From contig NC_062240.1 in the NCBI RefSeq assembly GCF_905475465.1, forward strand, positions 9,191,001 to 9,255,000: a stretch of DNA of 64,000 nt. The letters are read 5' to 3'. Position 1 is the stretch's first letter. The number at the start of each line of letters is the position of its first letter. Under the pieces are notes generated by a model. It was given only the letters and a program-made list of their open reading frames with translations, was not told where the DNA came from and did no database searches. The stretch comes from Pieris napi. Its lineage: Eukaryota; Arthropoda; Insecta; Lepidoptera; Pieridae. Below are positions 55,669-64,000 of this stretch, in pieces. A program made the translations under genes and the position numbers.

Positions 55669-57480
55669 ACGCCAGACGATGTTCAGTCACAAAATAATGT
55701 ATTATGTGCTAATAATTGTCCCTTTACTGATATGTATTATATAGCATATAATAAATAATGTAAAATGCCGTGAAATTGATTTGGATTTTATATTTAGCTT
55801 AGGAACTTCGTTCAAATTGTGAAGCGATCACAGTACATAATGTAGACAACCATACTATGATCGCTATATATTTACATATGTAATTGTTATTTCAATAGTC
55901 TATTAACACGCATGCCGCAGATTGAAAGATGAAAAAATACTAATTCTAAAATATGTCTAATCAAATTTACAATCCTAATATTATTTGAATTTCCTTCATC
56001 CAACTAAATTATGAACAGTATTTCTTATTGTCTTGGACATCCACAATCGTGTCGGCACCAAAGTGATTTTGACATTTTGATTAGGTTTCTCACACGTATA
56101 GGTAGGTACTAGCGATGTATCCAATGTTCCTAAATAGTATAGTGTTAGTGGATTATATGTAGTAATATACGTATAATTAAATGTAGCGGGAATTTAAAAC
56201 TCTTGGTGCTGTATTAGTCTCAACAGGTCACTTAGTTAGACTTTGTCTATAGTCTTTGTTTTATTGTCTATGACGGCTAACTTGTTTGCACAGACTATAC
56301 CCACGTTTATTAGATGTATTAAACATTCCAAATGTTTCTGTCCATCTTTAGTCTTCTTTTGGCTTTACTAATTGAATACTGGATAAAAGTAAAAAAAGGA
56401 AGTATATTTGTTACAAGGAAATAGAGAAATTAATTAATGAGGTATTACATGATGAAACCGAATCAATTCCACAGCGCAATAGTGCCAAAGATTAAATAAT
56501 AAAGAGTATATTTGTTTTAAAAATGTTTTTTATTTTATCCAAATAATAAAACACTTTTATTTTATAAGAAATTAGCCTAAGTGACAAAATGTGTAGGTCG
56601 CAATCCGTTTTGTAATGAAATAGGATTATTAAACATAATTTGTAATGTAATTAATGTCACTTAAGAGTGATAAAACATTTGAGTTAAAATACATAGGAAT
56701 TTGACCCAAAATATAATTTTATTTATTTGAAATAGTATATAATACGTTATCTCAATAACTATATGAGTTATATCATACACGTGAAGTAACAATTCTATTT
56801 AGTTTTTAGTTTCGCTTTGTCTCGTAAAACGACGCGATGTCACACTAAGAATTTTCTCGTCACGCAAACGCCATTTGTCAAATTATTAAACATAAATTAT
56901 AAACGTCAGAAAAAAATCATAAGTAATGTCTATGATTTACGTGAATATATTAAATACATCATGTAATATTGTTTTATCGGATTACGACGCGTACATGATA
57001 AAGTTATAATTACTTTATTTTGCAATGTAAATTTATATTATACTAAAATTTAATGTAATTTCTGATAACTAAGGTTTTAGTTTTAGCATATGAAACGTGT
57101 ACCGGTGTCTCTACCATAATGATAACGATTCTTTAATTCACTATAGGTTTAATATTTTGAATAATAATATCGTGTATATTTATTTACCATAATGGTGTAT
57201 CTTTTATTTCTAAAATTTAACTCTGTGAGAGTAATATTTTAAGGGCACATATGTAATAAGATGCTTATTACACATTTAATGTATTAAAAATTTATGTAAT
57301 AAGCATACTTTATGAAAAGATTATAATTACATAAACCAGCATATGCTTTCAAAAGATCGCTTTATTGAATGACTAATTAAGTATACTTAACATTTAAAAA
57401 CTAGATATTAAAATTTAATTTTGAACATATTTATAGCGCCTTTTACATTACAGGCCTACTATTAATACATTTTTAAGTAG
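55669..57480 (+). other. 3'UTR-like AT-rich DNA
   Basis: No repeat of the window's families occurs in ~1.8 kb, which is unusual here. There are several AATAAA-like signals (first at 55750). Hairpins: GCGATCACAGTA/TACTATGATCGC (55824-55864, 11 of 12 pairs) and GTAATAAG-ATG-CTTATTAC (about 57253-57271). How far a transcript would extend cannot be told. Confidence 0.35.
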
Positions 57481-58538
57481 GTCGTGAAAAGAGAAATGTA
57501 CTCAAAACAAGTATAAAACGTCAGTTGGTTAGTAAATTCGTTTGCGTGGAACGTAGCGTGGAGCTCGTGTTGGTAGTCGACATATGCTCATGACCGCTGT
57601 CAGGTGGCTTCGAGGGCATCTGTCAATATTTTCAAATAAATGAAGAACTGACGTCTTGACACCCAACGGAGCTCCCTGGGGTCAAATCAACTTGAACTGG
57701 GCAATCTTCTTATACCCTTGGCAGTTTAAAACGACCGTTTTAATATTAATATTTTAAATAAGCCATAATGTTGACGTCCTTCTCTGCCTTAGACCGTGTT
57801 CTTCCTATCATATAGCCACCCTTAATGATAACTTATAGATTTATTCTTATAGCAATCATAATTTAAAATAATATACCTCAAAATGGCCAACCTATCGTTC
57901 CGTTGCAGGTAATTTAAATATACATTTTACATCGTAAAACGAACAATGAAGTAATGTTAATATAACATAATTTTCTTCTATATAGACACAAATATATGAT
58001 AAATAACTTCTTGTTTAAACTAATCATTTGCAGAAGAAGCTGTAGCCAGCTCACTTGACCTGGAGGTAATAAAAAAACCTACTAGATCTGGTGCTTACCG
58101 ATTTTAAAAATTCATTCATATACAATTCTACAGAAAACTAAATACAATTATGGTTAAAACATATAGATCTATTCGTTCTCATAAAGTTTTAAAATACTAA
58201 TTTATCTTTCAATGAAGCCATAAGATATTTTCTAACTTTCACGGAAGTGTCCAAGATAACTATGTTCCGTGTATTCAATTGTCGCGAATTCATTTCACAA
58301 ACTCATCTTCGCGTTGGGACGGCGCGACACACCACAGATTACATTCTAAGTGTCTATGGAAGTGACTAGTTTTACACAGAGAATGGAATAGTTTTTTTTT
58401 TTATATCATTCTTTTAGCTGTCGCTATCTAAAGTCCACCGTGTGTAGCCAATACAACTGGCATGTTGAATGTTACTAGCCATAATATAATAATGAATTAT
58501 TTTTAAAAGCAAAACCTCCATGCTGCTTTTCGTTTCAG
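57481..58538. other. Unassigned DNA with even-composition patch at 57530-57730
   Basis: GTGGAACGTAGCGTGGAGCT, GGTGGCTTCGAGGGCATC and GGAGCTCCCTGGGGTCAAAT. No frame or repeat. Candidate regulatory element. Confidence 0.3.
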
Positions 58539-58830
58539 TAAATCTATCACCCAATTGTCAGGCAAAGCGTGTCCATTCTAGATTCATCAGTTCAGTGTGC
58601 GGCGGCGACGTACGCCCGGAAGCGTCACGGCCGCGTGAAGACCGGAAATGGCCAGGATGACCGGATCCTATCTCCGCTTGCCTACCTGCCGCCATGTTGT
58701 GACGTCACTCACGCTCCTACTCACAGATCGCTGATAGATTTCGGCATCACACAGAACAATAGCACGTATAGCCTTACCTTATATGAGGATGTTCCAAACT
58801 CATGTGTGTATTACGGTGTATCATAGATTG
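58539..58830 (+). promoter_or_regulatory. GC-rich patch after a splice-acceptor-like site; possible exon or promoter
   Basis: GCTGCTTTTCGTTTCAG ends at 58538. The following DNA holds an initiator-like ATCAGTTCAGTG, GTGCGGCGGCGACGTACGCC, and a GCCGCCATGTTGTGACGTCACTC block with YY1-like and full CRE motifs. The frame 58542-58826 is open for ~95 codons (KRHGRVKTGNGQDDRILSPL) but TAA sits in that phase exactly at the acceptor, so it cannot be read through from there. Not called as CDS. Confidence 0.35.
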
Positions 58831-59837
58831 ACAGGTAAACAAAACTCGGTGGTCGAGATATCTTAAAGATGTGATATCCATCAATCATATCTCTTGTCGT
58901 GTGTACAATGTCACTCTTACTTTGTTAGATACATACATACAGGCTCGTAACAGAAGCAAAGCTTTTGGGTACTTTGCAAAAGTATAATAATAATAATCAT
59001 TCTTTATTTTCTTCCATATAACATTTGCAACAAACAGTACGATTACAATTAAGAAGGTATTGGGAGAGTATGATAGCGAAGCAATCAAACCAGATTTCTA
59101 TAAACCTTTAAGAATATAATTGTACGCCATGATGCGCTTTAAGAAATCACTCAGTTCTTTCTATTGAATGAATGCGGGCGTAAGAAGCTTATATTTTCCA
59201 GGTAAAACTCCAAGATTTTTAAAAATTCCCTAAGCTAGGCTCCATTCCGAGACGGTTTGGAGGCATCTACCAGTTATCATTGCGAGAGTATATAATTGTT
59301 GGCAATTTTATGTCTCCATTCAACCCATGAATAGCAACCATTAGGCGGAGCACTCACCGCGCCCTCCTCAGCTAATAAGTGCATTTCGCTTTACAGGACT
59401 CCTTAGTGGCATTTACCCACGTAGTTTTTAAAAATGCCCGGAGAAACCATTCCGCGAAAGCTAAATTGTTATACGGATTGTTTAATTGACGCCATTAAGC
59501 TATTTTGTCGCTTGAGTAATTAATAAAGTGACGGTGTGCGCTGTAATGGCACATAGTTAGGTATTTTTCAATTACAGTCGTAGTAGGTGGTGTAGTAAGT
59601 GAGTTTTCATTTTTAGTTCTGTCCCGAAATCCCATTTTCTATTCTTTCATCTTAAATGAAACGTTACTTGTGTGTGATAAATTGGCACACTATTTTTGTG
59701 TATACCAATGTGTAGATAAAAGGGCACCCAATAAATACGTGAATTTTAACTCATTTACGACTAAGATAAGTAACATTCACTCGCGGAATAATAGCATTTA
59801 AATTAAAATTTGTAATTAATATTCCTAATGAAATACG
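58831..59837. other. Unassigned DNA
   Basis: Short AAT microsatellite at 58983-58998. Even-composition part at 59220-59480. No frame supported. Confidence 0.35.
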
Positions 59838-59980
59838 GAGCATTGCTGAACTAGCCGCTTGAGCGTAGTTGTTCGAAGAAGTAAAGGAAAGTATCGTGAA
59901 GAAACCGGCATAAATCCATCAAAAAACTCGACTCCATGTGTCGCGTACAAGTATCCTTCGACTATTAGAAATAATATCAC
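59838..59980 (+). mobile_element. tRNA-derived SINE, old and deleted
   Basis: GAGCATTGCTGAACTAGCCG then CTTGAGCG echoes the head, and AAAGGAAAGTATCGTGAAGA, AACCGGCATAAATCC, AAAAACTCGACTCCATGTGT and CGACTATTAG follow the body order. The B box is missing. The plus frame 59859-60053 reads through it. Confidence 0.5.
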
Positions 59981-60108
59981 GAAACACGTACGTCGTACAT
60001 ATATAATTAATTATTCCAATTATATTAAAAAAAAACTCCATACGACGATTTAAAAAAAAATACAAAAAATCGTCGCTGTCCAGATCGTCCAAATCTTGTC
60101 CAAATCAA

Positions 60109-60326
60109 ATAACCTCGTATGTCCAGAGCCAAACATTACAGACGAAACGAGACGAAAAAAATGCTTTATTTCGTCAATGTTCCTTAAAATATTATTATGT
60201 GTTTTTGTCCATAGATTTAGATGGTAAAAATGACTTATTTATAAATAACATAAATAAGTCCTTACTTCATGATTATACCTGTTAAATGACATAAAAAATA
60301 AATGGTTTTTTGACATACGAGGTTAT
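60109..60326. mobile_element. Small TIR element (MITE-like), 218 bp
   Basis: ATAACCTCGTATGTC (60109-60123) and GACATACGAGGTTAT (60312-60326) are perfect 15-bp inverted ends. Inside, GACTTATTTA/TAAATAAGTC (about 60231-60260) forms another perfect stem. AT-rich, no frame. No clear target duplication is visible, so the superfamily is unassigned. Confidence 0.6.
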
Positions 60327-60671
60327 CATACAGTGACTTTTATTTAGGCGTACTAATCTTAATACATATCTCACAAATACATTACGCAATTAACTAGTTT
60401 ACTTCGCCACTCATAGAAACCTAGGACTATCTTATATAGTACCTATGTTTTTAAAATAATACCTTATAAGCCCCCACCAAACGGTTGTGGCTTTCTGTCT
60501 TTTCTCACTCGTACGCCAGCTGCCGCGGTATTACAACCTTAATATTTACCGTATCAATAATTACAGTAATCAGACCCGCCATTCTGTAACGATGTTTATC
60601 CCCTCTACCGGGACTTTAGGTAGTCCTTGAGGTAAATATATAAGAACCGATTTATTTAGATGCATATATAA
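60327..60671. other. Unassigned DNA
   Basis: Nothing recognised. Confidence 0.45.
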
Positions 60672-60956
60672 AATCAATGGCGCTACAACCTTTTTTTAAG
60701 TCTGGGCTTTAGATTTATGTATCTGTTAATCATTTCTTAATCTAATCGGCAAGTAGGTGATCAGCCTCCTGTGCCTGACACTCGCCGTCGACTTTTTGGG
60801 TCTAAGGCAAGCCGGTTTCCTCACGATGTTTTCCTTCACCGTTTGAGCGAATGTTAAATGCGTACATAAATGTCCATTGTTGCACAGCCGCGGATCGAAC
60901 CTACGACCTCAGGGATGAGAGTCGCACGCCGAAGCCACTTGGCCAACACTGCTCTG
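60672..60956 (-). mobile_element. tRNA-derived SINE, full-length
   Basis: Minus strand: AGAGCAGTGTTGGCCAAGTG head (A box), TCGTAGGTTCGATCCGCGG (B box), TTCGCTCAAACGGTGAAGGA, ATCGTGAGGAAACCGGCTTG, AAAGTCGACGGCGAGTGTCA, GGCTGATCACCTACTTGCCG, and the tail AAAAAAAGGTTGTAGCGCCA at the left. Confidence 0.9.
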
Positions 60957-61547
60957 ATGCATCATATATAGTTACTTAAATTAATTAAGCAGATTTAAAA
61001 CACGGCTGAATTGAGTCTGAGTCGTCAATTAACATATCCCTAATGCCTCTCCTCACCTCTGAGCTTCCGATTTAATGTTGAACTTTAAATTTAATGGCTT
61101 AATGAACGTTTCTGAAAACGGCAGTAAGATATAATCTGTCTAAAACAATACACTATTACAAAAATAGTTTACAAATATAGACTAATAATTTTAGTCTATT
61201 TTTGTTTCAGGTCAATGAGTAAAAAACAATTGTTTCGAAATTTCTATTTAACACAATAATTAAAAATAATAAGCCTTACAAATTGTTATTGCATTCTTTA
61301 ATTGGCCGCTTACTCAAAATGGAGCGTTTTAATGATATTTTTCATGAATTCAATAGGCGTTATATAACAATAGCAACAACAAAGTAAGTCACGATTCCCG
61401 CGGGCGCCCACCTGTGCCCCCGAAAATGTTATATTTTTCTTTAATTTAACTCATTACAGCAACACGACAGGATCGTGCACCGAGCGGCTACTTTGAAGAC
61501 ATCGAAATTTTGAGATTCCAGTAAGGTTTTGAATGAAATTTTAATAT
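60957..61547. other. Unassigned DNA
   Basis: Mostly AT-rich, with a GC-rich patch at 61398-61430 (CGGGCGCCCACCTGTGCCCC). No feature. Confidence 0.4.
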
Positions 61548-62026
61548 CTGTTCACTGATATTACGTAAAACCAATTTGGAGAACGAGTCCTTTTTTGGAT
61601 ATATACTTAAAGAGAGGGCTACCAGCCCTGCGATTCTGTAACTCACTTCACGAACTCACACAGCGGTTTTCGCATCGGCGGTCTCTCTCAAATCAGTCGT
61701 GAAGCAGTCATTTTATGATTTGGCATTCTGAAAAGGTGGGAGCTTGTACTTTATTGTTTATCAGAATGCCAAATCATAAAATGACTGCTTCACGACTGAT
61801 TTGAGAGAGACCGCCGATGCGAAAACCGCTGTGTGAGTTCGTGAAGTGAGTTACAGAATCGCAGGGCTGCCCTGCGATTCTGTACTTTTCGAACTTACAC
61901 AGCGGTTTTCGCATCGGCGATCGCTCTCAAAGTAAGTTACAGAATCGCAAGGCTGTTCACTGATATTACGTAAAACCAATTAGGAGAACGAGTGCTTTTT
62001 TGGATACTTAAAGAGAGGGCTACCAG
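61548..62026. mobile_element. Composite: perfect long hairpin plus deletion derivative inside a ~75-bp direct duplication
   Basis: Outer direct repeats 61548-61625 and 61953-62026 (CTGTTCACTGATATTACG through GAGAGGGCTACCAG) differ by two substitutions and a 4-bp indel. Between them, 61623-61730 and 61762-61869 are inverted copies, identical over 108 bp, with a 31-base loop and ends CAGCCCTGCGATTCTGTAAC. At 61870-61955 follows a shorter relative: about 60 bases of the left arm joined to ~24 bases of the right end. No transposase frame. It looks like a fold-back MITE or a hairpin-RNA locus. Confidence 0.85.
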
Positions 62027-62345
62027 AACGAGCTCCTATCGGAATTTAAACACAACCTGGTGCTTTTAAAGAGTAGGTGAATTCAATACCATACGAGTTT
62101 CCATTTGCTACAATCACATTATAATTATTAGTTTATTAAGGACTTCGTTGCATAACAAAAATTACAACAGTAAAAAAAAATTAGGACGGCTTTATCGCTT
62201 TTAATGGGATATCTTATGAGGTAGATTTGCCAAAATCTAAAAGGTTTATTAACCATCCAACGTTAACCGTTTGTATAAAATTGTAGTTAATTTTATTATT
62301 TATGTTAATATATGTGGTATTTTATTACAATAAATTATATTTTTT
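62027..62345. other. AT-rich unassigned DNA
   Basis: Nothing recognised. Confidence 0.45.
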
Positions 62346-62856
62346 GAAGTGAAACTTCTTTAGGCGCATGAGGGTAAAATTTTTACGGATGAAACGCAAT
62401 AATAACAATATTAGCGTCACGAAGATGTGCAGCGTTTTTGTCGAAGAAAAGAGAGAGAGCGATTGAGCCCGATTGAGAGAGAGTGAGAAGGCCGGATTAC
62501 CTTATTGAAATTCTATTTATAAAATTAAAATTTCGTAAAGAGAATTTATGAAATATTAGTATTTTATATTTTATGCTAAATAATTTATTGAAACCTCAAA
62601 TGACAAATTGTAAATTGTCGAAACGTGTTGTTATTATCGAACAAATAAATTTAAAACAAAATTTATAATTTGTATTAAGTTTTGACACTCTTAATATTTT
62701 AATGACAATTAAATTCATTAAATTCCTAACATATCTTCCTTTTCTAAGTCTCGGAAATGTAAAGTTTTAGATTTGTAGAAATATGAAAAAGACCTTAAAA
62801 TTAGATTTGCCAAAGAAGTTTCACTTCTGGCATATGTACTTTGTACGCACGCACTT
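62346..62856 (+). mobile_element. Unclassified GAAGTTATACTTC-family element, copy C
   Basis: The left end GAAGTGAAACTTCTTTAGGC then GCATGAGGGTAAAATTTTTA matches copies A and B with TTATA changed to TGAAA. The right end AAAGAAGTTTCACTTCTGGC then ATATGTACTTTGTACGCACG carries the matching change. The middle has GAAGAAAAGAGAGAGAGCGA and AT-rich DNA. The right end stops about 30 bases before the TATA box of the next feature. Confidence 0.55.
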
Positions 62857-62885
62857 TTTTGTTTCACCACAACGAGCCTTCACCC

Positions 62886-63074
62886 TATAAAAGAGTGACG
62901 CAGTCAGGTACATTAATTGCCTCGTGCAAGTTCTCGTGCTCTTCAGTATTCTGTCTCAGTTCTTTTTCCTCAAGTTTCACTACCTCACTTCGCACCAGCA
63001 TTACAACGTAACTTTGTAGACCTGAAATTGAGTTTATTATTATTCCGAACTAAGAAACGCTAAGTAGATTAAAA
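62886..63074 (+). promoter_or_regulatory. TATA-box promoter and 5' UTR
   Basis: TATAAAAG at 62886-62893 is a consensus TATA box, predicting a start near 62915-62920. A TCAGT initiator at 62943-62947 lies too far from the TATA box to be its partner but could be an alternative start. The 5' leader of ~155 bases is pyrimidine-rich in its middle, has no ATG until 63075, and the ATG is preceded by ATTAAAA, an A-rich insect start context (A at -3). Confidence 0.55.
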
Positions 63075-63122
63075 ATGGGTTTATTTGAAGAAGAAAAAAT
63101 ATACGTAAATCTTGAAGAGTCA
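63075..63122 (+). CDS. First coding exon, gene unknown
   Basis: ATG at 63075 opens MGLFEEEKIYVNLEES and the exon ends at 63122 with a perfect donor (GAGTCA|GTAAGT), phase 0. The acidic start (EEEK, LEE) has no signal peptide or membrane segment, so a cytoplasmic or nuclear product is likely. I do not recognise the protein. The intron would begin at 63123; no certain second exon is visible before the window ends. The TATA box, leader, start context and donor fall in the right order, which is why this is called. Confidence 0.5.
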
Positions 63123-63293
63123 GTAAGTAATTTGTTTTATGATTTTTTAAACCAACATATGTATATGTGTCCTTCTCATGTTCTACTATACGATTACAAT
63201 AATTAAGGTTAATGTAGTCACTTTTAAAATAAATTATTCATAAAAAAAAACTTATTCTGTGATATCTCTATTAAAATCTAGTTTATTGTATTT

Positions 63294-63404
63294 ATGGTTA
63301 AGATACCTATCGCCAAGAAGGACATTGTAGAGTCGACGTACATCCGGCGGGAAAGCAGGAAGAACGTAGGTACCAGCGCAGTCAGCGATGTCGCTACAGC
63401 GTAG
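63294..63404 (+). other. 36-codon ORF, possible second exon or repeat relic
   Basis: MVKIPIAKKDIVESTYIRRE, then SRKNVGTSAVSDVATA and stop, in a GC-richer patch (63310-63410). Overlapping phases are open too (YRQEGHCRVDVHPAGKQEER). The upstream acceptor (TTTATGGTTAAG) is weak. It may be an exon of the preceding gene or a mobile-element scrap. Confidence 0.25.
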
Positions 63405-64000
63405 TAATTGTAAAGACGTAGCATAGATATGTCTTTCTGTAATAGATATTGTATAATCTAGATTTTTGGAATATTAACACGAAGTAACATAAAGTACTCA
63501 TATACTCTATGATTTTTGATGACTATAGCTCGATATCTATCTATTATTTATAACGACAAACCGTAATAGCAATTACAGATGCTTATTATTAAGGTCTTGA
63601 GATCAAACATGCTACTGAAGGTACACTTTTTTTTACAAAATAAATGTCATTAGTTATTTAACGAATACTATAGAATCTCACAAAATTGGCACCAATGTAC
63701 ATAAAACCACATTGGACAAATTGAAGTTACTTACGAAATTATTTGATAACATAAGGTTAAAATTTGCGTTAAAAAAGCTAATCTTCTACTTAGGTACTTA
63801 ATAACCACAATTTTACCACTTCAGTCTCAAGTGCTATATATATAAGGTACCTAACATGAAACATGGTTGAGCAAGAAAGTTAAAGAAAACTTTAAAAAAA
63901 AAAAAGTTACAATCGCGGTATCATTAGTTCAAATAATTGTAAGTAACATTTGTAGTATTAATGAGATTCACGAACTATTAAAAGTTCACGTCTACCTACC
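63405..64000. other. AT-rich DNA, possibly intron
   Basis: Nothing recognised. If the exon at 63075 is real this may be intronic. Confidence 0.35.

Noticed and set aside
55824..55864. 12-bp stem considered as a microRNA precursor
   Set aside because: The stem is too short for a 22-nt duplex and the loop is long; no extended pairing on either side.
63294..63404. Confident second exon for the gene starting at 63075
   Set aside because: The acceptor is weak, more than one phase is open, and the peptide is unrecognised, so it is listed only as a low-confidence ORF.
1..64000. CRISPR array, bacterial operon, phage or plasmid content
   Set aside because: No spaced identical repeats, no Shine-Dalgarno-linked ORFs, no long ORFs; all evidence is for insect nuclear DNA.

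Overview
This is a eukaryotic nuclear window, very probably from a butterfly or moth (Lepidoptera). The DNA is strongly AT-rich and no long open frame exists anywhere. The recognisable content is almost entirely dispersed repeats of lepidopteran type: about 15 copies of one tRNA-derived SINE, many decayed C-termini and 3' tails of non-LTR retrotransposons (LINEs), two short Helitron-like elements, and several TIR elements (MITEs). There is no bacterial operon structure, no CRISPR array, no rRNA and no intact tRNA gene.

Layout. 1-5 kb: tandem Helitron-like repeat, LINE relics, first SINE. 5.5-6.0 kb: a 449-bp TA-flanked MITE. 7.6-8.7 kb: broken small ORFs, then a GC-rich patch with NRF1-like motifs. 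10-17 kb: SINEs, LINE ends, one Helitron, several GC-rich single-copy patches and a possible exon (12529-12594). 17-21 kb: mostly unassigned. 21-32 kb: a dense graveyard of LINE ends, some inserted into others, and a second TA-flanked MITE (27012-27240). 32-42 kb: repeats, a relic of an arthropod transposon-associated ORF, a head-to-head SINE pair and a second Helitron. 42-50 kb: SINEs, LINE ends and two members of an unclassified GAAGTTATACTTC family nearby. 50-60 kb: comparatively repeat-poor, with a good candidate terminal coding exon at 55623-55668 followed by 3'UTR-like sequence. 60-64 kb: a SINE, a small MITE, a perfect 108-bp-arm hairpin inside a 75-bp duplication, and a TATA promoter leading to a short first coding exon (63075-63122).

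Interpretation. The window looks like intergenic or long-intron DNA between or within + strand genes: the 3' end of one gene at about 55.6 kb and the start of another at about 62.9 kb are the best gene evidence. Neither can be named from so few residues. GC-rich single-copy patches are candidate cis-regulatory elements, but this cannot be tested without comparison to other genomes. Repeat family names are given only where terminal sequence or the encoded motif supports them.
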